A stretch of 64,000 bases of DNA, taken from contig CAZMEV010000002.1 in the NCBI GenBank assembly GCA_964565375.1, forward strand, positions 1 through 64,000, in the 5' to 3' direction. The stretch is from SLAN01 sp964565375 (GTDB taxonomy: Bacteria > Spirochaetota > Spirochaetia > DSM-27196 > SKKC01). Position 1 is the first letter of the stretch. Each line of letters opens with the position of its first letter. A model generated the notes under the pieces. That model was given only the letters and a program-made list of their open reading frames with translations, did no database searches and had not been told where the DNA came from. Below are positions 36,752 through 45,863 of this stretch, in pieces. Made by a program: the position numbers and the translations under genes.

Positions 36752-38923
36752 ATGGCAAACTGGGAACACTTTTCACTCACCGAACATGGCGACGGGAAGG
36801 TCTCCCTTGTCATCGACCGGGCGGACGCGAAGGTGAATGCGTTTAATGCCGCGGTTATGCGGGAGCTGACCGAAATACTGGATGAGCTCAGCTCTCGCGG
36901 GGACATTCGTTTCCTGTTCATTCAAAGTGCAAAACGTGACGTGTTTATCGCCGGCGCGGACATCAAGGATATTCAGGCCATCGATGACGCAGCGGATGCC
37001 GAGCAAAAAAGCAGAGGTGGCCAGGAGGCATTCAACCGGCTCGAAGACCTCCCGTTTCCGACCATGGCACTTATAGACGGTGCGTGCCTCGGCGGAGGCA
37101 CCGAACTGGCGCTTGCGTGTGACTACCGGATTGCAACCGACAATCCGAAGGTACAGATTGGCCTTCCCGAGACTCAGCTCGGTATTCTTCCGGGTTGGGG
37201 CGGAACGTGGCGACTACCACGTCTTACAGGACCTGCCACCGCGTTAAATCTCATACTCACCGGGAAATCGCTCGACGGGAAGAAATCGGCGAAATCGAAT
37301 GTGGTCGACTACATGTGGCCACAGGCGTTTCATCTTGACTGGGCGCATGAGCTCGCCGACCGGATTCTGGCTGGAGAGGAACGACAGATACACGCGAAGC
37401 GCAAGCGTAAAAGCATGGGAATGAAGCTTCTCGAGAATACCCCGGTCGGGCGGTTCTTTCTCTTCTCCCGTGCTCTTCGGGATACACGCCGGAAGACCGG
37501 AGGACACTACCCGGCTCCAATAGAAGCTCTGCGCGTTGTCAAACGGGCACACCGAAAAGGCCGGGAACCGGCACTGCGTCTTGAACGTTCAGCCTTCGGT
37601 CGACTTGCGGTGACAAACGCGTCGCGAAATCTCGTGAGGCTCTACTTCGCGCGGGAGGCGGTAAAGCATCAACCGGCTCTCCAGGGGGAAGAGCCCCCAA
37701 AACAGGTGCAGCGGGCGGCTGTGCTCGGAGCAGGGGTTATGGGCGGACGAATAGCGTGGCTGTTCAGTTACCGTGACATCCCGGTGACCATGAAGGATAT
37801 CGCCTGGGATGCAGTTCAGAAGGGCTATAACTCCGCACGAGAAGTGTACGGTCAGCTGAAAAAGATTGGGAAGCTCGACGAGCGAGAAGCTCGTTTGAAA
37901 CTTCATAAGATACACGGAACCATCGAATACGAGAGTTTCGGATCCCCGGATTTCGTTATCGAGGCCGTTGTCGAAAACCTCGAGGTGAAGAAGAAGGTTC
38001 TTTCAGAACTGGAGACGAAAGTGGCCGAGGATACCATTATCGCCTCCAATACCAGTGCACTTTCTATCACTGAAATAGCCGGTTCCCTGAAACACCCTGA
38101 ACGTTTTGTCGGTATGCACTTTTTTAATCCGGTGAATCGTATGCCGCTCGTCGAGGTGATCGCCGGTGAAAAAACAAGCCCTGAGACCGTTCGAAATACA
38201 GGGCTTCTTGCGCAGAAACTCGGTAAGACGCCGGTAGTGGTTCAGAACTGTGCAGGCTTTCTCGTGAACCGCCTGCTTATGCCCTACCTGAACGAGGCGG
38301 TTATCATGCTCGACGAAGGTCAGAACTTCCTCGAAATCGACCGAAAGGTGAAGAACTTCGGCATGCCTATGGGGCCGTTTACCCTGCTTGATGAAGTTGG
38401 AATCGATGTCGGCTATGAAGTGGCCCGGGAGTGCATGCAGGCCTATGGAGAGCGCATGCAGACAAGCGGTTTCTTTGAAGCGCTCGAGGGAAACACCGAG
38501 CTTCTCGGCAAAAAAAGCGGCAAGGGGTTCTTTCTGTACGACAAAAAACGCAAAAAACCTCAACCGAATCCGGAAATGCAGAAGCTTATTCGAAAGCATG
38601 TCACCGCGCGCGGGAAGCGTCTTTCCGAGTTCGACATGGTGCACCGACCCGTGCTCGCAATGGTCAACGAAGCGGCACGTGCACTCGAGGAACGAATCGT
38701 GGAGACCCCGACCGACGTGGATGTTGCAATGATTATGGGAACGGGGTTCCCACCGTTCCGCGGAGGCGTACTTCGCTATGCCGACGACCTTGGCCTCACC
38801 TGCGTTCGGGACACACTCTCCCGCTATGCGGATGAGTACGGCGTCAGGTTCCGCCCGGCAGACCTCATTCAGCAGCTCGCAGGCGAGTCCAGATCGTTCT
38901 ACGACCTCCAGCCCGAACGCTGA
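36752..38923 (+). CDS. FadB/FadJ-like enoyl-CoA hydratase/hydroxyacyl-CoA dehydrogenase
   Basis: A 723-residue bifunctional beta-oxidation enzyme. The crotonase domain (about 1-280) has both catalytic glutamates, in ACLGGGTELALACDYR and GLPETQLGILPGWGG. The NAD domain begins at VLGAGVMGGRIAWLF (about 325), followed by IASNTSALSITEIAG, RFVGMHFFNPVNRMPLVEV and the C-terminal helical domain. ATG 36752 is chosen over an earlier in-frame ATG at 36710 that would overlap thiolase. GGAGG lies about 14 bases upstream. Confidence 0.93.
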   Translation: MANWEHFSLTEHGDGKVSLVIDRADAKVNAFNAAVMRELTEILDELSSRGDIRFLFIQSAKRDVFIAGADIKDIQAIDDAADAEQKSRGGQEAFNRLEDLPFPTMALIDGACLGGGTELALACDYRIATDNPKVQIGLPETQLGILPGWGGTWRLPRLTGPATALNLILTGKSLDGKKSAKSNVVDYMWPQAFHLDWAHELADRILAGEERQIHAKRKRKSMGMKLLENTPVGRFFLFSRALRDTRRKTGGHYPAPIEALRVVKRAHRKGREPALRLERSAFGRLAVTNASRNLVRLYFAREAVKHQPALQGEEPPKQVQRAAVLGAGVMGGRIAWLFSYRDIPVTMKDIAWDAVQKGYNSAREVYGQLKKIGKLDEREARLKLHKIHGTIEYESFGSPDFVIEAVVENLEVKKKVLSELETKVAEDTIIASNTSALSITEIAGSLKHPERFVGMHFFNPVNRMPLVEVIAGEKTSPETVRNTGLLAQKLGKTPVVVQNCAGFLVNRLLMPYLNEAVIMLDEGQNFLEIDRKVKNFGMPMGPFTLLDEVGIDVGYEVARECMQAYGERMQTSGFFEALEGNTELLGKKSGKGFFLYDKKRKKPQPNPEMQKLIRKHVTARGKRLSEFDMVHRPVLAMVNEAARALEERIVETPTDVDVAMIMGTGFPPFRGGVLRYADDLGLTCVRDTLSRYADEYGVRFRPADLIQQLAGESRSFYDLQPER

Positions 38924-38963
38924 GGGTCACGCACGGACCTCATAGACAGCCGACCAGCCGGAA

Positions 38964-38988
38964 GCCGCGGCCTGCTGCAGGCCGCGGC
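38964..38988. terminator. Perfect GC palindrome between convergent genes
   Basis: GCCGCGGCCTG (38964-38974) pairs with CAGGCCGCGGC (38978-38988) around CTG. It lies between the convergent ends of the FadB-like and EAL genes and has no T run. It is possibly a bidirectional terminator or transcript-end stabiliser. Confidence 0.55.
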
Positions 38989-39005
38989 GCCCGGAGCTAA
39001 GGAAA

Positions 39006-40694
39006 TCAACCGATTGTTCCGTCGCCGTTAAACAGCTCAGTGAGCTCCTCCGGCGCCGCAGGCCTGGCAATGGCAAAGCCCTGAGCATAATCGACCGACA
39101 TTTCCGCGAGCATACGCAAGGTCTCAACATCTTCCACACCTTCGGCCACACACTTCATACCGAGACGGTGACAGAGATCATTGGTACTTGCGACGATCTC
39201 GCGGTCCCGCGGACTCTTTGCCATCGTGCCGATAAAAGACTTGTCGATCTTAAGGGCGTGTACCGGGAGATTTCTGAGATACGAGAGGGACGAATGGCCG
39301 ATGCCATAGTCATCGATATAGAGCTGAATTCCAAGTTCCCCGAGCCCGAGCATTGTCTTCAATCCCGCTTCAACGTCGTTCATCAGAGCCCGCTCGGTGA
39401 CTTCGAGTTCCAGTCCCTCCGCGGGAACGTTTTCGACACTGAGGCAGTGTTCGACAAGAAAGGTTATGTCGGGCCGAAGCAGGTTCCGCGCTGAAATATT
39501 CACCGCTACAGGAATATGGAAACCCATTTCGCGCCAGATCCGAGCCTGCCTCGCCGACTCGCGGAGCACCCATTCGGTTACCTGGTCAACAAGACGGGTA
39601 TCCTCCACCTCGTTGATAAAGGCTGCCGGCGGTATCCATCCACGGTCGGGGTGTCGCCACCGAAGAAGGGCCTCGGCACCGCAGATCTCTCGAGTCGCGG
39701 GATTTATTTTAGGCTGATAATGAAGACATACTTGCCCGCTACGCAGCGCTCCCGGAAGCTCGCCGAGCAATCTCAGCTTATCACGACTCGTCTGGTCAAG
39801 CCCTTCGTGGTACACTTCGTAGCGACTGCCACGTACCTGTGCGGCGGTGGCTGCAATTCTCGCACGGGAAATCAGCTCCTCCAGCTCGTCCCCGTGAACC
39901 GGAGCCTTGGCAATACCGATTGAAACATCAGCGTAGACCGGCAGGTTTTCGAACGGAATGGGTTCGGCCATAAGACTGCGCAACAGCGGAGCATATGCCG
40001 CGTCCCCATTGGATGCCGGAAGAATGAAGCTGAGTTCGCAGCTTCGAAGGACAGCGGGAAAGTGGTGAAGATTGGTCAGCCGCTCGTTAATTCGCCCTGC
40101 AAGCTCTTCGAGAATAACATCGCCTATTCTGCTTCCGAAGGAGTTTATGAGTTCCTGCTCGTTTCCCACGGTAAGCACGAACACGGTCGCTCCGTCTTCT
40201 TGTGCATCCCGAAGAATGGGCTCGGCACTCTGGCGGAACGCGAATGCATTCGGAAGCATCGTTCCGGCATCGGTCCGTGCCATTTGCGCATTCCAGAACA
40301 GCTGACGCCGCAGATAGTTCCTGAGAGAACCAGCCACTAACCCGATAAGAACGAACGCGCAAAGCCGGAACAGCCAGTTCACAGGTGTCTGCATGAGCCC
40401 CTCGGAAACAAGCAGAGGCATATACGGCCCCAGCGCCAGCCCGCCAAGCAACCCCGCGACCATCCCGCCGGAGCTTCCAAGCAAGGCGGCAGCAAACATA
40501 ATCGGCAGATACATCGCATGCGCGTATACGAAGGCGATCCCGCCGGTTGCATACACGACCGACGTGACAGCGGCGACTGCCGCTACAATAACTCCGTAGT
40601 ATAACACAACAACGTGAGCAGGACGTGAGGTTGCAAGAAACAGTGTATCAGCATTGCGCAGCGGCTCGGCGATGCGTTTCGCCGTCTCGAACAT
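39006..40694 (-). CDS. Membrane EAL phosphodiesterase with degenerate GGDEF
   Basis: A 562-residue protein. Four to five N-terminal membrane helices (about 28-125) form an unrecognised sensor. A GGDEF-like domain (about 140-295) follows, with the signature site replaced by RSCELSFIL, so it should not make c-di-GMP. The EAL domain (about 310-555) keeps E341 in GAEALLRW, VNISARNLL, ELEVTERALM, DDYGIGHSSLSYL, LKIDKSFI and AEGVED. All are expected of an active c-di-GMP phosphodiesterase. It starts 31 bases after the fusion gene on the same strand. Confidence 0.9.
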   Translation of the reverse strand: MFETAKRIAEPLRNADTLFLATSRPAHVVVLYYGVIVAAVAAVTSVVYATGGIAFVYAHAMYLPIMFAAALLGSSGGMVAGLLGGLALGPYMPLLVSEGLMQTPVNWLFRLCAFVLIGLVAGSLRNYLRRQLFWNAQMARTDAGTMLPNAFAFRQSAEPILRDAQEDGATVFVLTVGNEQELINSFGSRIGDVILEELAGRINERLTNLHHFPAVLRSCELSFILPASNGDAAYAPLLRSLMAEPIPFENLPVYADVSIGIAKAPVHGDELEELISRARIAATAAQVRGSRYEVYHEGLDQTSRDKLRLLGELPGALRSGQVCLHYQPKINPATREICGAEALLRWRHPDRGWIPPAAFINEVEDTRLVDQVTEWVLRESARQARIWREMGFHIPVAVNISARNLLRPDITFLVEHCLSVENVPAEGLELEVTERALMNDVEAGLKTMLGLGELGIQLYIDDYGIGHSSLSYLRNLPVHALKIDKSFIGTMAKSPRDREIVASTNDLCHRLGMKCVAEGVEDVETLRMLAEMSVDYAQGFAIARPAAPEELTELFNGDGTIG

Positions 40695-40725
40695 AGAACT
40701 CCTTACTCGAACAGCACCGGCATGG

Positions 40726-42813
40726 TCACAGATTCAGACGTTCAAATTCGCTTTCGGGAAGCAGACCGCCCCCCGTAAACCACAGTATATGCACATCCGT
40801 TTCGCATTCCAACGTCTTGAGTCCCGAATACGCAGCTGCAGACGAAGGCTCTACCATGATCCCATAGGTCCGGCGCAGTTCCAGGGTATCTGCGATGACG
40901 CGCGCGTCAGGCAATGTAACAACACCGGCAATAATGCTTTCCGTACAATCCACAGCCAGCGGTGACGCTGCTCCAACAGCAAGCCCGTCGGCCTCACTGC
41001 GGGCGCTACGACCTATCGTTTGAACGTGTGGACACGGCCCCGGTGCGCGGTTGGTTTGCCGGGCACCCCGCCTGTCGAGCAGCGCCAGCAGAAAGCACGG
41101 CGCCTCCACGGGTTCGCACAGCACTGAGTCTACGCGGGTTCCAGCGAGCTGCCGGAGCGCCCACGCAATACCACCCGGTGCCCCTCCGACACCACACGGA
41201 AGATATACCCGCACGCGATTATGCTCCAGGCCCAGCTGCTCAAGTTGTGTAAGAAGCTCTCCGGCTGCGCACGCATAGCCCATGAACAAATGCGGAGAAC
41301 GCTCATCATCTACAAAATATCGCGCCGCATCCCTCGCGTCCGAGTCACTGTCGGCACTCGTGGCATCACACATGGTTCGTGCATGCAACACAGCGCTTGA
41401 GTAATCACCACCGGACTCTTCGACCACCGCACCTCGCTCGCGCAGAAGATCCTTTTTCCATTGCCGGGCCTCGCGCGACATTACTACCGTTACACTGAAC
41501 CCGAGTGCACGGCCGAGCAATCCGATGCTCAAGCCAAGATTACCGGTTGAGGCTACCACAATCTCACGCTTCGCAAGTTCCCCGCGCCATGACCCCGCCT
41601 CAGGCCGAAACCAATCCCTGCGAAACCGGTCCCCGAGAAGCCGCTCTGCGTGATACAGGACCTCATAGAATCCTCCGCGAGCCTTGATCGAACCGGCGAC
41701 CGGGAGCTCGTTGTCACATTTGCCGAACACGCGCTTCGTTCCCTCTGAAGCACCTGGAAGCTCTCTGAGCGGAGAGCGCAACCAGCGGCCCGAAGTATCC
41801 GATTCAGCTCCGATAGACAGTTCCTGCAGCTCCGGAAAAATTTCCGGAAGCAGGGATTCATAGCGTTTCATTCGGGACTCGGCCGAGTTGAGACTTACCG
41901 CATTGATCTCCCATGAGCCGAACGTGTGTTCGCCGCCGCTCGAGGCATCTGGCCCTGTTGCCGTCGATGGATTATGCCAGATAACCGGTTCCGCGCGTGA
42001 GAGAGCCGCCATTACAGCCGAATCGCTGCGAATACCGGTACACACGACAGGATAATGATCGGTGGGTGGCATGCCGCCCGGCTCATCCTCTACCCTGCGT
42101 ATGCATTCAAAACTCAAGCGACGGTCCAGAAGAATCCAGTCGATCCTCGGAGCGATGAAGTCCGGAGATTCTGCCGTTCCCGTTCGGCGCGAAAAGCCGC
42201 GGAACGTCGACTGCTCCCTGCGGTCGCTGAGCAGCCACGGATCATAGAGTTCGGGAAGCTTCGCTGCAAGCATTCCAGCCACCTCGCTGTCCGGGCTGTC
42301 ATTAAAGTCGCCACACAGCACAAGCGGTACTTCCGAAGAAATCCGGCTGAGCTCATCGGCGGCGATAGAAGTCTGCCGCCTGCGGACGTCCGGCCCCGCG
42401 TTATCCAGGTGCACATTAGCCACTACCAGTTCGCCGCTGTCCACGTCATCACGCAGATGAACCCATGAAACCAGCCTCGGGTAGTTGCTGTCATCCAGCT
42501 GCGATTCAGGAACACCGGGCGATTCGGACAGCCACACGTCGCCGGAGTCGAGCACGGTGAACCGCCCTGACCTGAGAAAGAGGCAGGGATACATTCTGTG
42601 TTCGATCCAGTCGCGGTGGGCGTCTACCAGCTCGAATCCCGGAATGAGCGACGACAGATCCTGTATCTGCGGGCGCCTGCCCTCCTGTGTAGCGATAACA
42701 TCCGGACGACACGTCTCGATTACTCCCTGCATGGATGTCCGACGATTCGGCCACCGGAATTCTCCGTCGTTCTCTGAGTCGAATCGAAGATTAACAGTGA
42801 GAATATTCAGCAT
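40726..42813 (-). CDS. EEP-domain/D-serine dehydratase fusion
   Basis: A single 695-residue frame with two complete enzymes. Residues 1-262 form an endonuclease/exonuclease/phosphatase domain: N8, E44 (ATQEG), N133-H135-D137 (VANVHLDNAG), D169-N171 (LCGDFND) and D252-H253 (TDHYPVV). Residues about 265-695 are a full DsdA-type D-serine ammonia-lyase: WHNPSTAT, the PLP lysine K377 in VAGSIKARGGFYEVL, ASTGNLGLSIGLLGRALG, YLPCGVGGAPGGIAW, EADGLAVG and WFTGGGLLPE. An internal ATG at 42012 could allow the lyase to be made separately. It lies 14 bases after the TIGR03545 gene. I know of no described protein with this pairing. Confidence 0.88.
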   Translation of the reverse strand: MLNILTVNLRFDSENDGEFRWPNRRTSMQGVIETCRPDVIATQEGRRPQIQDLSSLIPGFELVDAHRDWIEHRMYPCLFLRSGRFTVLDSGDVWLSESPGVPESQLDDSNYPRLVSWVHLRDDVDSGELVVANVHLDNAGPDVRRRQTSIAADELSRISSEVPLVLCGDFNDSPDSEVAGMLAAKLPELYDPWLLSDRREQSTFRGFSRRTGTAESPDFIAPRIDWILLDRRLSFECIRRVEDEPGGMPPTDHYPVVCTGIRSDSAVMAALSRAEPVIWHNPSTATGPDASSGGEHTFGSWEINAVSLNSAESRMKRYESLLPEIFPELQELSIGAESDTSGRWLRSPLRELPGASEGTKRVFGKCDNELPVAGSIKARGGFYEVLYHAERLLGDRFRRDWFRPEAGSWRGELAKREIVVASTGNLGLSIGLLGRALGFSVTVVMSREARQWKKDLLRERGAVVEESGGDYSSAVLHARTMCDATSADSDSDARDAARYFVDDERSPHLFMGYACAAGELLTQLEQLGLEHNRVRVYLPCGVGGAPGGIAWALRQLAGTRVDSVLCEPVEAPCFLLALLDRRGARQTNRAPGPCPHVQTIGRSARSEADGLAVGAASPLAVDCTESIIAGVVTLPDARVIADTLELRRTYGIMVEPSSAAAYSGLKTLECETDVHILWFTGGGLLPESEFERLNL

Positions 42814-42827
42814 ACGGTCCCGGACGG

Positions 42828-45077
42828 CTATTGTCCCATGAATCCATCGAGCCTGTCCCGGATCCGGCCTTCCACCTCGTCACGAGCTTCCCGCTCACGC
42901 CGCTCTGCTTCTTCCCGGGCTCTCTGTTCCGCCCGCTCTGCTTCCTCACGAGCTCTCTGTTCCACGCGCTCTGCTTCTTCTCTCGCGCGCCGCTCGACTT
43001 CACTTTGGAGGTCCGCCAGTCTCGACTCGATCCGGGCTTTTTCGCGCTCGGCCTGTTCGTACAGTTCGACCAGTTCATCGTAGTGTGATTGCGCCTGCTC
43101 GACGACGGTCACCCCCCGCCCTACAAGCTGTTCGACCTGCTCGATCTCCGAACTGAACCGTTCCCGGACAAATCCTTCGGCTTCCCGAAGCGCCTGATCC
43201 CGGAGTTCCCGTATGAACTCTTCTATTTCCGCTGCGAGCGCATCGTCGAGATTCGTGCGGACTGCCTGCTCATCGCCCGGAGGAAGGGTAACACCGGCCG
43301 TTACAGTTCCGGTGCGATCAAGCACCGACTGGGTCCGGCGAGTAATCTCGTTGTCTGCAGCGAAACTGAATGCCGGCTCGAAAAGTCGGCCGTCGCCGCG
43401 AAATTGAACGCGCCCCTCCGGCGACACGGTTACCTGCGCCTCGAGATCGAACTCGCTGCGAAGGGAATCGATCGGAATTACGCCCGGCGAACCAACGGGA
43501 ACGTCCATGTGCATGGCGAAAAGCTCTACGTCCACGGCAACCCGGGATTCTGCACCACTTCGCATATCAAGGCTTACCTGGACATCGCCCCCGGAGGCAT
43601 CCTCGTTCTCGCCCGACCAGGCAAAGCGTGCGCGCGCCGGTCCACCGGTAAGCTCAGGATTACTTGAAACGTCGGATAAGCTGCCGGAGTACGCGTACCC
43701 GTTTTCCACGAAATTTACCGAGGCGCGCTCGAGGAGAAAGCGGGGATACTCAGGACTCGGGAATACGATATCACGTCCCCGTGCCGGGCGTTCGTCCGCC
43801 ACCGCGGCTTCGGCGGCAACTCTATCTCGCAAGGATTGAAGTCTGAGGTATGCGTCATATGCGCTCCGGGCTCTTTCGATGTGCGGCACCACGTGCTCCT
43901 CTGCAAGAGAAGAGACAAGACCGGCAAACGGTTCACGGAGCACCGTTTCGGGATCCGGAATGCGGCCTTCGATATACGCAATATCACCCTCAACTGCGGC
44001 GTTCACCTCATCGATCGCTTCACGAACATTGTTCATGGTTTGGCCGGCGGCACGATATCCGTCCGTTCCACGGTCATAGAAATCCTGACCGCCGGCGGTG
44101 ACGCGCTCGGCCGTTTCGAGAGCTTCACGAAGTCGGGACACCGAGTCTATCGTTGACGGCTCTATTGCGAGAAGCGTCTCTACGTCACCCTCGAATTCGG
44201 AAACCGCTGCCTCGGCCTCGTCGATGCGCTGCTGCCACTCGGTCATAATGCTCTCGATCCGTTCCTGCTCGCGGGTAAGCGTTTCCGGTGTCGACAGCTC
44301 GGCAAGTTCGGCCTCGACAATCTCACGGGCGTCGATACCCGTAATCATGCCGCGAAGCTCACCTGCTGCGTCGCCGAACAGAGCCGAAACCTGCTCGGCG
44401 GCACCGGGACGCTCCTCAGCTTCTTCAAGCGGTTGCGGCTGTCTTTCGGGGGGTAATTCGCCGCTTTCCGTCCTTTCGCCGTCAAAGGCGATATCACGGG
44501 CCTCGACGTTGCGCACCACAACGCGCCCCCGGAGAAGCTGCCCCAGATCAATACGCAGTTCGCCACCACCGATTTCAAACAGGTTGTACATGGGACGGTT
44601 GCGGTCCGCTACCGACAACGTATCGAACGCGAATCCCGGCTCAAGAAATCTCAGCTCGAACCCATCGAGTTCCGCTCTTGCCCCGAATACCGACTCGAGC
44701 CCACGCTCAACACCGCGGGCAGCTAAGGGGCTCGCGAACACCAGCGTAAAGACTACAATTGCGCCGACCACAACAGCCAGAAGACCGAGCTTAACAGGCT
44801 GGAAATACCCACGATTGTGCTTCACAGCCTTCGCAAGCTGCCGAAGTCGCTTAACCTCCTCAGCCGAAAGCGGTTCGCGTCGCTCAAGCACCTCGGTATC
44901 GCCGCCGACACTCCCCGGAGCTGCCGAGTCCCCGTACAGGTCCCGGACCCACTCCCGTTCGGATCGAATCGGTATTCGCTTGAGGATGCGACGTCGAAGT
45001 CTCCGACGTGTCAGACGCTGCTGGAACAGTCGAGGAGGACGTTTTGTTTTTGCAGTTGCCTTTTTGTCCGAATCCAT
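42828..45077 (-). CDS. TIGR03545-family protein
   Basis: A 749-residue membrane-anchored protein of the uncharacterised TIGR03545 family. The basic N-terminus (RRRLRRRILKRIPIRSE) precedes one transmembrane helix (LGLLAVVVGAIVVFTLVFA). A long exterior part follows, with IESIMTEWQQRIDEAEAAVSEFEGDVETLL-like coiled coils and an AsmA-like stretch. The C-terminus is an Arg/Glu-rich coiled coil built of an 11-residue unit (RAREEAERVEQ and variants, about three times). ATG 45077 (GGGAG upstream) is preferred over 45188, which would overlap the TIGR03546 gene. The gene pair is conserved; its function is unknown. Confidence 0.85.
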   Translation of the reverse strand: MDSDKKATAKTKRPPRLFQQRLTRRRLRRRILKRIPIRSEREWVRDLYGDSAAPGSVGGDTEVLERREPLSAEEVKRLRQLAKAVKHNRGYFQPVKLGLLAVVVGAIVVFTLVFASPLAARGVERGLESVFGARAELDGFELRFLEPGFAFDTLSVADRNRPMYNLFEIGGGELRIDLGQLLRGRVVVRNVEARDIAFDGERTESGELPPERQPQPLEEAEERPGAAEQVSALFGDAAGELRGMITGIDAREIVEAELAELSTPETLTREQERIESIMTEWQQRIDEAEAAVSEFEGDVETLLAIEPSTIDSVSRLREALETAERVTAGGQDFYDRGTDGYRAAGQTMNNVREAIDEVNAAVEGDIAYIEGRIPDPETVLREPFAGLVSSLAEEHVVPHIERARSAYDAYLRLQSLRDRVAAEAAVADERPARGRDIVFPSPEYPRFLLERASVNFVENGYAYSGSLSDVSSNPELTGGPARARFAWSGENEDASGGDVQVSLDMRSGAESRVAVDVELFAMHMDVPVGSPGVIPIDSLRSEFDLEAQVTVSPEGRVQFRGDGRLFEPAFSFAADNEITRRTQSVLDRTGTVTAGVTLPPGDEQAVRTNLDDALAAEIEEFIRELRDQALREAEGFVRERFSSEIEQVEQLVGRGVTVVEQAQSHYDELVELYEQAEREKARIESRLADLQSEVERRAREEAERVEQRAREEAERAEQRAREEAERREREARDEVEGRIRDRLDGFMGQ

Positions 45078-45100
45078 CACATGCTCCCGAAATCCCTGAA

Positions 45101-45655
45101 TCAGCTGAACCCGGCCATCTCGTACATGTTTTTCGCCTGGTTCGCCGCCTTTCTGATAAACGAAGCAAGCGGCAGGCGCTGCCACCACTGCACGATGCGG
45201 CTTTCGGCGATCTTCGCGCGAAGCGTATCCCTGTAGTAGCGCACCAGCATCCGGCCCAGATAATAGACAGGCACCGCGAGAACGGCCGAAACAACCAGAC
45301 CGCCGACTACCGATGTATTATGGATACCGAGGAATGGGCCAAACGGTGCGTTATATGCTCTCGAGAAAAAGTCCTGCAGACCCTCGGCCGTGAGAATTCC
45401 GTACCCAAGGGTGTCCAGCAAAGAGTCAACCAGCAGGGCAAGCGGGGTGCCGACGCCGAACACCAGAAGCGCAATTCCGAGATTCACCTTTGCGAGAAAT
45501 GCAATAAGAAAAAGCACGAGCCAGACAAAGTTTCCGACCGGGACGAGGGCAAGGGCAAGCCCGAGTACAACGGCCCAGGCAATTTCCCCTTCCCGTCTGT
45601 TCGCGTTCAGCGCCGCAATAATTCGCGCGAGAGCGGTTAACAGCATGATATTCAA
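45101..45655 (-). CDS. TIGR03546-family membrane protein
   Basis: A 184-residue protein with four hydrophobic segments: EIAWAVVLGLALALVPVGNF, WLVLFLIAFLAKVNLGIALL, FGVGTPLALLVDSLLDTLGYG and VVGGLVVSAVLAVPVYYLG. The layout resembles DUF2062 and fits TIGR03546, whose members are usually encoded next to TIGR03545, as here (23 bases). The conserved pairing suggests the two products act together at the membrane. The 208 bases upstream hold degenerate GC-rich repeats but no gene. Confidence 0.82.
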   Translation of the reverse strand: MNIMLLTALARIIAALNANRREGEIAWAVVLGLALALVPVGNFVWLVLFLIAFLAKVNLGIALLVFGVGTPLALLVDSLLDTLGYGILTAEGLQDFFSRAYNAPFGPFLGIHNTSVVGGLVVSAVLAVPVYYLGRMLVRYYRDTLRAKIAESRIVQWWQRLPLASFIRKAANQAKNMYEMAGFS

Positions 45656-45863
45656 TCATCATCTGCTATCGCGTCACAGTCAAGCGGGACGTACGCACTT
45701 TCTCACAGCCTCTCCGGCGCACACTCGCCGCGGACTCGTGCCCTGGTACCAAGCCGTGGTTCGAGCCCCGACTCACGCCGTGGAAGCAAGCCCTGCTCTG
45801 GTACCGGAACCTGATTCGTGCGCTGGTACCGCGCCGCCGGTTCAGGCTCCGCTCACAAGCCGG

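Noticed and set aside
40726..42813. Two separate genes merged by a sequencing error
   Set aside because: The frame is continuous without stop, both domains are complete and the junction is short and plausible; it is kept as a fusion, though raw reads should be checked.
44098..45099. Plus-strand frame of 333 codons, very Ser/Arg-rich
   Set aside because: Antisense shadow of the TIGR03545 gene, caused by its Arg/Glu-rich composition.
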